From positions 124,001-188,000 of the forward strand of contig NZ_BDBR01000011.1 of NCBI RefSeq assembly GCF_001613085.1: a stretch of DNA of 64,000 nt, read 5' to 3'. The notes below the pieces were generated by a model, which saw only the letters and a program-made list of their open reading frames with translations, was not told the origin of the DNA and searched no databases. Shown one piece after another: positions 47,991 through 56,994 of the stretch; within the stretch, counting starts at the first letter, position 1; every line of letters starts with the position of its first letter. Source of the DNA: Nocardia salmonicida NBRC 13393 (lineage in GTDB: Bacteria; Actinomycetota; Actinomycetes; Mycobacteriales; Mycobacteriaceae). Both the position numbers and the translations under genes were made by a program.

Positions 47991-48821
47991 GTGTTGGTCT
48001 TAGCGGCAACCCCCATGGGCGATATCGGCGACGCGTCGCAGCGACTGCGCGACGCGCTCGGTTCGGCCGACGTGGTCGCCGCCGAGGACACCCGCCGCAC
48101 GAAATCACTCGCGAAGTCGCTCGGCGTCGAGATCACCGGCCGCGTCGTGAGCTTCTACGACCACGTGGAAACCGCCCGCATCCCCGCCCTGCTCGACGAT
48201 CTCGCGAGCGGCCTGACAGTCCTGCTGGTGACCGACGCGGGCATGCCATCAGTGAGCGACCCCGGCTACCGCCTGGTCGCCGCCGCCGTCGAACGCGATC
48301 TCCCGGTTACCTGCCTGCCCGGCCCCTCCGCGGTCACCACCGCGTTGGCCCTGTCCGGCCTGCCGGTGGAACGCTTCTGCTTCGACGGCTTCGCTCCGCG
48401 TAAGGGCGGTCAGCGCCGAGAGTGGCTGCGCACCTTGGCCTCCGAACAACGGGCCATCGTCTTCTTCGAAGCCCCCCACCGCCTCGCCGAGTGCATGACC
48501 GACGCGGTCACCGTCCTCGGCCCCGACCGCCGTGCCGCCATCTGCCGCGAACTCACCAAGACCTATGAGGAAGTCGTGCGCGGCACCCTCGGTGAACTGG
48601 CCGCCTGGGCCGCCGACGGGGCCCGCGGTGAGATCACCGTGGTTCTCGAAGGCTCCCAACCGGTTTCGGCCGAGCCCGCCGAATTGGTCGACGAGGTCGA
48701 GACATTGGTGGCCGGTGGAATGCGGCTCAAGGACGCCTGCGCCGAAGTCTCGGCGGGCCGAGGCGCCTCCCGTCGCGAGCTCTACGACGCCGTCCTGGCC
48801 GCCCGGTCCGCCGAAGCCTGA
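47991..48821 (+). CDS. rsmI: 16S rRNA (cytidine-2'-O)-methyltransferase
   Basis: A 276-residue SAM enzyme that 2'-O-methylates C1402 of 16S rRNA. Family motifs are VLAATPMGDIGDASQRLRDA near 2, AAEDTRRT near 30, TDAGMPSVSDPGYRLV near 82, GPSAVTTALALSGLP near 109, and FFEAPHRL near 158, with CRELTKTYEEVVRGTL near 184. GTG 47991 starts the protein. It is divergent from pmt, as in mycobacteria, and converges with a mannosyltransferase gene. Confidence 0.96.
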   Translation: MLVLAATPMGDIGDASQRLRDALGSADVVAAEDTRRTKSLAKSLGVEITGRVVSFYDHVETARIPALLDDLASGLTVLLVTDAGMPSVSDPGYRLVAAAVERDLPVTCLPGPSAVTTALALSGLPVERFCFDGFAPRKGGQRREWLRTLASEQRAIVFFEAPHRLAECMTDAVTVLGPDRRAAICRELTKTYEEVVRGTLGELAAWAADGARGEITVVLEGSQPVSAEPAELVDEVETLVAGGMRLKDACAEVSAGRGASRRELYDAVLAARSAEA

Positions 48822-48837
48822 CCACGCCGCCGGGGCC

Positions 48838-49965
48838 TCAGCGCCCCAGCACCGCGAGCATCCCCGCGACCGCGCGCGGCCAGCCGAACTGTTCGGCGCG
48901 GGAGCGGGCGGCGAGGCGGCGGCCGGAGGTCGGCATGGCCAGGACGTCGGTGACGGCTCGGGCGAAGGCCCGGGGTCGGTCCGCGGCGATGGCTCCGCAT
49001 TCGGCGGTGACGATGTCGGCGAGCGCGGAGGAACGGCTGGCCACTACCGGGGTGCCCGCGGCCAATGCTTCCAGGGCCGCGAGGCCGAAGGTTTCGTGCG
49101 GGCCGGGCGCCAAGGAAACATCCGCGGTGGCAAGGAGTTTCGCCACCATCGCGCGCTCGCTGATGAAGCCGGTGAAGTGGACCGCCGGTTCACCACCGGG
49201 GAGGGCAGGCAGGGTGCGGGCGCGGCGTTCGAGTGATTCGCGGCGAGGACCGTCACCCGCGACGACCAGCCGGGCGGGTACCCCGGCCCGGTGCAGGGCG
49301 CCGACCGCTTCGATGCTGCGGTCCACGCGCTTCTCCACCGACAGTCGTCCGCAGTGCACCAGCATCGGATGTCCGTCGACCCCGAGATCGGCACGCAGGC
49401 CGAGGTCACGGCGGCGTGGACTGAACAGGTCGAGGTCGACGCCGAGCGGCACCAGTTCCACGTTCGGCGCACCGATCCGCAGGAACTCCTCGCGCGCGAA
49501 ATCGGTGGTGCACACGACCATGTCGAAGTCGGCGGCCGTGCGCCGATTGGCCACATCGGCGCAGCGGCGCGCGGCGGGCCCTGGCAGGAACTGGCCGAGC
49601 AGCCGGTCGAGGCGCTCGTGCGAGATCATCACGCTCGCCACCCCACGACGCCCCGCCCACCGACCGAAACCACGCAGCGTGAGCCGGTCCGACACCTCGA
49701 GTACATCCGGCGACAACCCGGACAGCGCATCGGCCACCCGCCGCGGATCAGCCGCCCGATAACCACCGGTCCACGGAATCCCCAATGCGGGCAAGGTAAT
49801 TCGCAGCGCGCCCGTGGGCAGCACCTCTTCCGAACGACGCGACCCCGGCACGATCAGCACCACCTCGTGCCCCGCTGCCACATATCCCTCACCCAGGTGG
49901 TGCAGGGCAGTGCGCAACCCACCCGATCGCGGGCCATAGAAATTGGCTAGCTGCACGATGCGCAC
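48838..49965 (-). CDS. GT4 mannosyltransferase, PimC-like
   Basis: A 375-residue GT-B glycosyltransferase. The N-terminal domain begins MRIVQLANFYGPRSGGLRTA; VMISHERLDRLLGQ and VCTTDFAREEF follow; the donor-binding half has VHCGRLSVEKRVDRSI and GPHETFGLAALEALAAGTPV with the EX7E site. The whole follows the PimC alpha-mannosyltransferase of mycobacterial PIM synthesis closely as I recall it. It would use GDP-mannose on the cytosolic face of the membrane. The exact acceptor is unproven. It follows the DUF5593-like gene on the same strand after 79 bp. Confidence 0.85.
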   Translation of the reverse strand: MRIVQLANFYGPRSGGLRTALHHLGEGYVAAGHEVVLIVPGSRRSEEVLPTGALRITLPALGIPWTGGYRAADPRRVADALSGLSPDVLEVSDRLTLRGFGRWAGRRGVASVMISHERLDRLLGQFLPGPAARRCADVANRRTAADFDMVVCTTDFAREEFLRIGAPNVELVPLGVDLDLFSPRRRDLGLRADLGVDGHPMLVHCGRLSVEKRVDRSIEAVGALHRAGVPARLVVAGDGPRRESLERRARTLPALPGGEPAVHFTGFISERAMVAKLLATADVSLAPGPHETFGLAALEALAAGTPVVASRSSALADIVTAECGAIAADRPRAFARAVTDVLAMPTSGRRLAARSRAEQFGWPRAVAGMLAVLGR

Positions 49966-50044
49966 CCGCCGATCGTCGCGCCGCGCGGGTTACCTACGGC
50001 TCCCGCCCGAGGAACGGGAGGTGAACAGCGTCGAAAGATGCGGC

Positions 50045-51034
50045 TCAGTGGTCGTCGGGCGAACCGTCACCGGCTGACCACACCCGCAGCAGCCCGTGCC
50101 CCACACCCATGGCAACCAATTCGGCCCGCGCCGTGATCCACTCCCCGTTGACGAACCGCAGCCGCAGCGACAGCTGCCTGGCGGTGCCGGGGGCGCGGGC
50201 CAGGTCGTGGCAGGCGGTCCGCAGCACGGCGAGATCGTCGAGGTCGATGGTGGGGCGCTCTACCAGCCAGCGATCCAGCGGCGGCAGCGGTGGACCGGCC
50301 CATTCGTAGATCAGCGCGCTGGTCAACTCGATGATGCCGACGCCGACGCCGCTGCACTGCGAGACGGCGCGCAGCATGGCCGCGTCGGGATCGGCGGCGG
50401 GCCGTGCCGTGTCGAGTTCTGGAATCGCGTGCATCAGCGCGCTGATCCGGCGGTGTGCGGGCACCGCCCTGGTGATCATCTGGAAGTGGCGGACCTCGTC
50501 GTCGTCGCCGACCATGTCGACCTCGCCCTGCCACTGTCCACCGTCGTCGAGCTGCGCGACCATCGTGAAGTAATCGATGCGCCCGTCGAAGCGCGCCATC
50601 CGACCGAACGCTTCGGGCGGGGTGCGAATCACCCGTACCTGCTCGGGATCCCTGGCGAATACGAGTTCCTCCAAACCCGGGCCGTGATGGGCGAGTTCGG
50701 TGTCGGCGTCCCAATCCCACGCGGCGACCCGCCGCGGTGGCGGGATCGGGGCATCGGCGGCCCCGGCCCACAGTCGCACCCCGTGGACGCCGCCGAAAGC
50801 GCACTGAACCGGCTCGGTCACGACCACCGTGTCCGCCTCGACCACGTGTCGAGGTCCTGCGCCCGCCTGGCAATGCCGCACCGCCTCCTCCGCGATCCCT
50901 GCTCGGGACGGGCCGAGAACGCGACGCAGCGAGCCGAGCCCGGACCAATGCCTCGGGTGCACGCCCGCGGCAACCACCGTCGGTTCACCACCGGGAACGA
51001 GGGTCTCCACCAGAAGCCAATCGTCGGTCGGCAT
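50045..51034 (-). CDS. DUF5593/GAF-type sensor-like protein
   Basis: A 329-residue soluble protein that begins DDWLLVETLVPGGEPTVVAAG, a pattern of the mycobacterial DUF5593 family. The middle has AFGGVHGVRLWAGAADAP and FDGRIDYFTMVAQLDDGG, a PAS/GAF-like core, and the C-terminal third resembles a second sensory domain with IYEWAGPPLPPLDRWLVERP. No catalytic site is visible. It starts 9 bp after the diguanylate cyclase stop on the same strand, so it is probably co-transcribed and may act as its partner. Confidence 0.7.
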   Translation of the reverse strand: MPTDDWLLVETLVPGGEPTVVAAGVHPRHWSGLGSLRRVLGPSRAGIAEEAVRHCQAGAGPRHVVEADTVVVTEPVQCAFGGVHGVRLWAGAADAPIPPPRRVAAWDWDADTELAHHGPGLEELVFARDPEQVRVIRTPPEAFGRMARFDGRIDYFTMVAQLDDGGQWQGEVDMVGDDDEVRHFQMITRAVPAHRRISALMHAIPELDTARPAADPDAAMLRAVSQCSGVGVGIIELTSALIYEWAGPPLPPLDRWLVERPTIDLDDLAVLRTACHDLARAPGTARQLSLRLRFVNGEWITARAELVAMGVGHGLLRVWSAGDGSPDDH

Positions 51035-51043
51035 CGCCGCGAT

Positions 51044-52912
51044 TCAGCTCGACGCCACGCCGCGGCCAGCCCGCGGCAGGTCGAGGTCGAGCGGGATACG
51101 GCCCTCACGCAGATGCGATTCCACTTCCTCGCTCGGCATCGGGCGGGCGATGAGGAACCCCTGCGCGCGGTAACAGCCGAGGCCGACCAGCGTTCTGGCC
51201 GCCATCGGCGTCTCCACACCCTCGCCGACCACGCCGAGGCCGAACGACCCGGCCAATCCGATGATCGACTTCACGATCGCTAAATCATCGTCGCTGTCAC
51301 CGAGGCGCTGCACGAAACCGCGATCGATTTTCACGGCGTCGACGGGCAGCGCCTTGAGGTGCGAGAGCGAGCTGTAGCCGGTACCGAAATCGTCGATGGC
51401 GATCTGTACGCCCATTCGTTTGAGGCCGCGCAGGGTGAGCCTGGTTCGCACCAGATCCTGCACAACGACGTGCTCGGTGATTTCCAGGCAGACCGAGCTG
51501 CCATCGATGCCGTACAGGCGAAGAATGTCCTCGATGCGCTCGACGAAATCGGCGCTGACCAGCTGGACCGGCGACACATTGATCCGGATCACCACGTTGG
51601 CGGCAAGCCCACGGCGGCGCCAATCGGCAAATTGCGAACAGGCCGAACGGATCACCCACCGGCCGAGCTCGCCCGCCAGGTTGGTGGCCTCGGCCACGGC
51701 CACGAACGCACCCGGTGGCAACAGCCCTCGGGTCGGATGCTGCCAGCGCACCAGCGCTTCCAGTGCCACGATCCGTCCGGTGCGCAGGTCGACCTCGGGC
51801 TGATAGTGCAGCACCATCGATCCGTCGGACACCGCGCTGCGCAGGTTGACCTCGACGTCGTCCTGTAACTCGAACTGGACCCGCATGGCATCGGTGAACA
51901 CCGCGATGCCGTTGCCACCGCCGGATTTCGCCGAGAGCAACGCGTGGTCGGCACGACGCAACACGTCCGACACCGTCGTCTCACCGGGCACACCGAGTGC
52001 GACGCCCACGCTGACCCCGCGGCTCACCGATTCCTGCCCGACCGAGACCCGGCGTCCGACCAGCTCCTGGATCCTGTTCGCTTCCAGTTCGGCGGCCACC
52101 GCGTCCATAGTCTTGGCAGGCACGATGACGAACTCGTCACCGCCGAGGCGCGCGATCATGTCCTCTGGCGCGAAGTTCTTGCGCAATCGGGCCGCGAGCG
52201 TGCGAATGAAATTGTCGCCGGCGTTGTGGCCGAGGAAGTCGTTGAGTGCTTTGAGTCGATCGAGATCGAGGAAGAAGGTCGCGACCGGACCTTGGTTGCC
52301 CGGCGCGAGCCGTTCCTCCATGTGCTCGAGCAACGCGCGCCGATTCGCCAGGCCGGTGAGATCGTCGTGTGAGGCGATGTAACGCAGCCGGTCCTCGGCT
52401 TCCACCCTGGCCTGTAACTGCGCGAACAAGGCGGCGATGGCCTTGAGCACATTGACCTCACGGGTGGTCCACGCACGGTCTCCGCGCCGGACGAAGCCGA
52501 GCGCGCCGGTGGACACCCCACGGGAGACCAGGGGAACGCACGCGGTCACCATCGAGGGCATACCGGTGCTCTGCCGGATCATTTCCTGGTAGTCGGGGTA
52601 CTCGTCACCACGGCTGACGAGGATTGGTTCGACGGCGTTCTCACTGGCCAGAAACAGCGAATCGGCCTCGGCGAACTCGATGACGCGTAGCGGGTCAGGC
52701 TCGGGCACGTACGGTCGGCGCGGCCACTCGGCGATCAGCACCGTCTGGCGCAGCTCGCGAACGGTGTGGCGCAGGTAGGCGAACTCCACGTCGAAGTAGT
52801 CGACCAGGCTCGCGAGAACGCGTTCACTGGCTGCGACCATGGTCGTGGCGTCGACACCCATCAACTCCGAGGCGACCTGCGTCACCAACGAGTCGAGGTT
52901 TCGCCGAGGCAC
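51044..52912 (-). CDS. GAF-GGDEF-EAL dual c-di-GMP enzyme
   Basis: A 622-residue signalling enzyme that can make and break c-di-GMP. GAF domain ~25-165; GGDEF domain ~180-340 with intact RLGGDEFVIV near 255; EAL domain ~355-605 with ALEALVRWQHP near 385, the DDFGTGYSSLSHLKALPVD loop near 508, and GEGVET near 572. The I-site position before GGDEF reads APED, not RxxD, so product inhibition of the canonical kind is unlikely. The architecture matches mycobacterial Rv1354c. GTG 52910-52912 follows GGAGAA. Confidence 0.95.
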   Translation of the reverse strand: MPRRNLDSLVTQVASELMGVDATTMVAASERVLASLVDYFDVEFAYLRHTVRELRQTVLIAEWPRRPYVPEPDPLRVIEFAEADSLFLASENAVEPILVSRGDEYPDYQEMIRQSTGMPSMVTACVPLVSRGVSTGALGFVRRGDRAWTTREVNVLKAIAALFAQLQARVEAEDRLRYIASHDDLTGLANRRALLEHMEERLAPGNQGPVATFFLDLDRLKALNDFLGHNAGDNFIRTLAARLRKNFAPEDMIARLGGDEFVIVPAKTMDAVAAELEANRIQELVGRRVSVGQESVSRGVSVGVALGVPGETTVSDVLRRADHALLSAKSGGGNGIAVFTDAMRVQFELQDDVEVNLRSAVSDGSMVLHYQPEVDLRTGRIVALEALVRWQHPTRGLLPPGAFVAVAEATNLAGELGRWVIRSACSQFADWRRRGLAANVVIRINVSPVQLVSADFVERIEDILRLYGIDGSSVCLEITEHVVVQDLVRTRLTLRGLKRMGVQIAIDDFGTGYSSLSHLKALPVDAVKIDRGFVQRLGDSDDDLAIVKSIIGLAGSFGLGVVGEGVETPMAARTLVGLGCYRAQGFLIARPMPSEEVESHLREGRIPLDLDLPRAGRGVASS

Positions 52913-52935
52913 CGTTTCTCCGATCGTGCTATCTG

Positions 52936-55065
52936 TCAGTTCCCTGGACCGAGTACCGGGAGCCTGGCGCTCCGTACTGTCGGCGCGGGCGCATAGCTCA
53001 GTCGTAATACTGCCGTGACCGTCTCGTGCCCGGGAATTCCCATCAGTGCGGAGAACCGTTTGTTGATCGAGGCCAGTGTATCTGTGAATCCTGCCGATAC
53101 GTTGCGCAAATCGTTGTCGTCACGGGCGTAGAGGAAAACCGGCGACATCGGCTGCACCGCGAGGCCCAGCTTCTGCGCGGCAATCCATACGCGCTCCACG
53201 GCAGAACCGCCGCGCACATAATCGGTCAGATCGGCGTCGATTCCGGCCGGGCAGGTGATCGCGATCAGCGCGGACCCGGACGAAATGCGCTGGTACGCGT
53301 AGTCACCCAGTGCCACACCACCGGACCAATCCCGCAGGTAGGCCATCACATCGGCGCGTGCGCCGATATCCAGCTTGGCCTGCTCGTCGGCAGCCAGCTC
53401 CATGGTTCGCAGATCGAGGCCCGTACGTAAATCGTCGGCGGGCCAGCGCAATTCACCGAACATCTCCGCGTGTAATCGGGGCGTCAGGTAGCGGACGCGG
53501 TCGGATTCGGCGAGCAGTTCCGCGACCTCGCCGAGCGCCGCGCGATCGACGAGCCCGTGCACGATCGAACCTTCGGCTGCAGCCGAAATAGACAGTGCGT
53601 CAAGCACTTCCGGATCCAAAGGGCGACCGTCGCCGAGGTGCCGATTGGTGGCGCGCGTGAGCATCCCCGGGTAATCGGCGGCCAATTCCGGGTCAGCGCG
53701 CGCACCGAGCCGCAGGAGAGCGGAGACCGGAGCCGTACCACCGAGCACGATCTCATGCGTTCCCAGCAAACCCTGAGCTGCGGCGGCTACGCGGGCGTTG
53801 TAGAGGGCGGCACCGAGCGCTACCGCACTGCCCCGGAATCCGATATCCATCCCGGAAGTGCGTGCCGGGTCGACAGCGAGGTGCACGACGGAGCCGTCGA
53901 CATGCACCGCCCACGGTTGCGCATTCCCGCCCGACGGTGCGCGCTCGATGCTGTGCAGAATGCGCGCGATCGGCGTATGCGGCTCATCGGACTCGACGAG
54001 CGGTGCGTCGGCGGTGAATATCCGGTCACCGCGATCGGGTTCGCAGAGTCCGTCGAGCTCCCGCTCCAAGTCGATGCGAATTCGACCGGACGGCAGCGCC
54101 TGGTCGAGGCCGATCCGGCGCACCGCGGTGGCGATGATCGCCGCGCCGAGCCCGACATCGCTGCCGAGCTGGGGCCAGGTGGTCACCGTCTCGTCGATTT
54201 CGGTGAGGCTGGCGGCAAGTCGTGCCGAGAGCTGATTCGGATCGAGAATCCGCATCACATGCGGGGCCTTGTCCCTGTTCGATAATCCGCGCAGGTCGGA
54301 CTCCATCGTCTCGCCGAGCAGACCGTGGAAGGGCGGCCGATCAGGTTCGAGATCGAATCGCTCGACATCGAACAGACCTCGGTCGTTGGTCTCCATCAGC
54401 ACCGGAATGCGGTGGCGCCTCGCCGCCTCGCGCGCGGCGAGCTTCACGTCGAGGGAATCGCACACCTCGACCACCACCGACAGGCCGGTCAGGAATTCGT
54501 CTATCGAGGACTCGTCGACGCCCGCCGGAAAGATCTCGACAGGCAGGTATGGATCGAGTTCGGCGATCCTGCGCCCGGTGACCACGCACTTGTTGAGCCC
54601 GATGTCGAACAGACCACCGGGAATGCGATTCAGATTCGACAGTTCGACGGTGTCGAAGTCGGCGATCCGCAGCAGTCCACAGGTGCCCTCCAGCGCGATG
54701 ACGTAGGCGATCTCGTGCCCCGCGCTCTGTCCGATGACGCCGACCGCCTGCCCGCGAAGCTCTCGCTGCTCGACGATCGTCACCTTGTTCCGGTTACGGT
54801 CCTGCCGAATCGCGCGAAACGCGGGAGCGCCGACGATGGCGACCAGCGAGGACCGCCACGGGTAGTACACCCAGCGATCATCTGCCGGATCCGCCTCGGG
54901 TGCGGCTTTGAGCCGGGCCAGCTCCGATCGCATCGCGGGACGCAGATCGATGACCGAGACTCCGGGGACTTCCCGTATGCGGGCCAACTCGGCCGCGTCG
55001 GCAGGGACAGCGTCATCGAGCACCAACGGTCGAAAGATGTCGGCGGGTACGAGATCTCGAATCAT
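52936..55065 (-). CDS. ThiF/E1-like and nitroreductase fusion (Rv1355c/MoeY-like)
   Basis: A 709-residue fusion. Residues ~95-330 are a ThiF/MoeB-like adenylation domain with VGVIGQSAGHEIAYVIALEG, ADFDTVELSNLNRIPGG, NKCVVTGRRIAELDPYL and VVEVCDSLDVKLAARE; the family's second zinc CXXC pair is not seen. Residues ~365-700 are a nitroreductase/FMN domain with RAPSGGNAQPWAVHVD. Mycobacterial MoeY (Rv1355c) has the same make-up and neighbour. The substrate is unknown; the name suggests molybdopterin but I see no proof. ATG 55063-55065 overlaps the acyltransferase-like stop. Confidence 0.9.
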   Translation of the reverse strand: MIRDLVPADIFRPLVLDDAVPADAAELARIREVPGVSVIDLRPAMRSELARLKAAPEADPADDRWVYYPWRSSLVAIVGAPAFRAIRQDRNRNKVTIVEQRELRGQAVGVIGQSAGHEIAYVIALEGTCGLLRIADFDTVELSNLNRIPGGLFDIGLNKCVVTGRRIAELDPYLPVEIFPAGVDESSIDEFLTGLSVVVEVCDSLDVKLAAREAARRHRIPVLMETNDRGLFDVERFDLEPDRPPFHGLLGETMESDLRGLSNRDKAPHVMRILDPNQLSARLAASLTEIDETVTTWPQLGSDVGLGAAIIATAVRRIGLDQALPSGRIRIDLERELDGLCEPDRGDRIFTADAPLVESDEPHTPIARILHSIERAPSGGNAQPWAVHVDGSVVHLAVDPARTSGMDIGFRGSAVALGAALYNARVAAAAQGLLGTHEIVLGGTAPVSALLRLGARADPELAADYPGMLTRATNRHLGDGRPLDPEVLDALSISAAAEGSIVHGLVDRAALGEVAELLAESDRVRYLTPRLHAEMFGELRWPADDLRTGLDLRTMELAADEQAKLDIGARADVMAYLRDWSGGVALGDYAYQRISSGSALIAITCPAGIDADLTDYVRGGSAVERVWIAAQKLGLAVQPMSPVFLYARDDNDLRNVSAGFTDTLASINKRFSALMGIPGHETVTAVLRLSYAPAPTVRSARLPVLGPGN

Positions 55066-55778
55066 GAGCGTCGCGCTTCGAGTAGCTGCGCACGCTCGGC
55101 ATCGATCAGCTCCAGCTGCGCCGGCGTCGCCGCCGAGAGATCGGACAGGTCCCACCACACCGGCACGGTGGTGTACCGCTCGTCCGGGTAGGACACCGCG
55201 GGGATGCCGGGATCGGGTCGCGCTCCACTCGATCGATAGGAATCGAGCTGGTGCAGGGGGCTCACACCGAAGCCGTACCGCACGTCGAGCAACCAGGTGA
55301 CGTGCACGACGCCGCGGGCCACCAACGCGCCGAGTTCCGGCCTGCGCGGGACCGACCGCGTGGACCACCCACCCTTGGATTCCACGACCCCGCTCGGCAC
55401 CTTGGCTTCGACAGACGCACGCAACGCGGCCTCGCCTGGAGTACCGAGCCACGGGCGGAATCCGGGGATGTCATCGGCGCTCGCGTGTGGCCCATGAGTG
55501 CGCAATCCGGCCACCACCGAGCCGTCGGGGTCGATCGCGGCAAGGAATACCGTCGTCGAACTGCCGTCGGCGAGCGATTCGACGTCGAGCGCGTCCTGAA
55601 CTCCGTAGTGCCGGTAACCATTCAGCGCACCCTCGAGGTACTGATTCCACAGCGCTGGATCTTCCCGAGGGGAACAGATGCGGACATGACATCCAGAACT
55701 GCTGTCGAGGTACCGCAACCCGCCCGCATTCGCACCAACCACCCGGTCATCCGAGCCGGTGTGAGCCGACACCCTCAT
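55062..55778 (-). CDS. Putative GNAT-like N-acyltransferase
   Basis: A 238-residue soluble protein. I do not recognise a named family with confidence. Its C-terminal half, VHVTWLLDVRYGFGVSPLHQ then YPDERYTTVPVWWDL, and the central TVFLAAIDPDGSVVAGLRTH strand resemble acyl-CoA N-acyltransferase folds. ATG 55776-55778 follows CGGAG. Its stop overlaps the ATG of the ThiF-nitroreductase gene (ATGA), so it heads a 4- or 5-gene run ending in the c-di-GMP enzyme and DUF5593 protein. Confidence 0.6.
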   Translation of the reverse strand: MRVSAHTGSDDRVVGANAGGLRYLDSSSGCHVRICSPREDPALWNQYLEGALNGYRHYGVQDALDVESLADGSSTTVFLAAIDPDGSVVAGLRTHGPHASADDIPGFRPWLGTPGEAALRASVEAKVPSGVVESKGGWSTRSVPRRPELGALVARGVVHVTWLLDVRYGFGVSPLHQLDSYRSSGARPDPGIPAVSYPDERYTTVPVWWDLSDLSAATPAQLELIDAERAQLLEARRS

Positions 55779-55983
55779 ACAACTCCGTACCTACACCCAC
55801 GTCGGCTTAGTCCGACCAGCCAAAGATTTCCTACGCAGTATCCGTCATTACGAAGGAATCCACCATACGAGTGGCTAATTTTCCGGAAACCTTCTGAGCC
55901 AGTTGAAATAATCCCAGGTCAGAACGGGTGAATGCGCGAAAGGCGAACGAGTCAAGACCGATCGGTTCGAATTCGGCTAACTT

Positions 55984-56424
55984 TCAGCTATCGACAGTGA
56001 TCGACACGAACAGTTCCACCGTGTCGGGGCCGTGCCACACTTCGATCTCCTCGCGGTAGGCGCGGGAGATCTCGGCCGACGCCGTCGCGTCGTCGACCTG
56101 GGCCCACACGTCTTCCACCGGGTCGTGATAGTCACCGTTGGGCGCGAAACGGGCGTAGATGCCCTTGGGAACGCGCAGCATGAGATCGCCCACCGGCACG
56201 TCGGCCGGAGTCGCGTATTCGCGCGCGACCAGCGCGTTCCAATTTCCCGCCGGATCGGGGACGTAGACCGTGTGCAGCGGTTCGCCGGCGCCGGGCCGGT
56301 CGCGCAGTCGGTCCTTGAGGAACTCGATCAGATCGCTGTTGCTCACTTTGAAGCTCGGATGCACCCGGGGTACGGCCAGGCCGCCGTACAGCGCCGCGCC
56401 ACGGACCACGATCGAATAGGTCAT
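55984..56424 (-). CDS. GyrI-like / AraC effector-binding domain protein, copy 2
   Basis: A 146-residue protein from ATG 56422-56424, with PADVPVGDLMLRVPKGIYARF and VEDVWAQVDDATASAEISRAYREEIEVW, matching the effector-binding (GyrI-like) fold that binds small hydrophobic ligands. The last strand ends ELFVSITVDS. Its ATG overlaps the upstream paralogue stop by 4 bp (ATGA). Roles suggested for such stand-alone domains include ligand binding and toxin or gyrase inhibition; none is proven here. Confidence 0.8.
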   Translation of the reverse strand: MTYSIVVRGAALYGGLAVPRVHPSFKVSNSDLIEFLKDRLRDRPGAGEPLHTVYVPDPAGNWNALVAREYATPADVPVGDLMLRVPKGIYARFAPNGDYHDPVEDVWAQVDDATASAEISRAYREEIEVWHGPDTVELFVSITVDS

Positions 56425-56864
56425 CGCGGGTCGACCGCCAGGTACAGGTCGATCTTGTAGGCGTGCGGGTAGCACTCGAAATCGCCGGTGAAGGTGCGCT
56501 TGATCTGGTTGTGCTCCTCGGCGTAGGCGATCTGGGTCCACAGATCCGTCATCACCTGCGGGAAATTGCCGACCGAGGAGAAGCGCGCGTACGCGCCGCG
56601 CGGCAGCCGAGCCGCCAGATGTCCACGAGTCACCTGGTCGAGTGATTCACACTGATAACCCACGATCTGGGTGTTGTACGTGCTCAACTCGCCGGTGTAG
56701 TCGGTGTAGGCGCTGGCCAGTGGCCCGCCGAGATCCTGATGCAAGACCGCCGACCATGCCGCTTCGAGGTCACGGTCGCGCAGCTCACCGAGTGCGCGTT
56801 TGGGACTGCGAACCGGAAGACCGGCCACCCAGGTCTCGTCCCGCTCGACGATTTCGAACTGCAA
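56421..56864 (-). CDS. GyrI-like / AraC effector-binding domain protein, copy 1
   Basis: A 147-residue paralogue of the protein at 55984-56424, starting TTG 56862-56864 with GAGAGA eight bases upstream. It shares the LAARLPRGAYARFSSVGNFP and LWTQIAYAEEHNQIKRTFTGDFE blocks and ends YKIDLYLAVDPR, the usual closing strand of the family. The near-equal length and 4-bp overlap suggest a tandem duplication acting as a heterodimer. It is divergent from the YfhO-like gene. Confidence 0.8.
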   Translation of the reverse strand: MQFEIVERDETWVAGLPVRSPKRALGELRDRDLEAAWSAVLHQDLGGPLASAYTDYTGELSTYNTQIVGYQCESLDQVTRGHLAARLPRGAYARFSSVGNFPQVMTDLWTQIAYAEEHNQIKRTFTGDFECYPHAYKIDLYLAVDPR

Positions 56865-56994
56865 TTGATGACTCTCTCGAAGGGTCCTGCTCGGGTTGCG
56901 CAATGCTATCAAACCCCACCCTAACCATATCTGAGCTGGACAAATGTCCACCACCGCCGAATGGACGTCTGGCGCTATTGTTCGATTCATCTCC

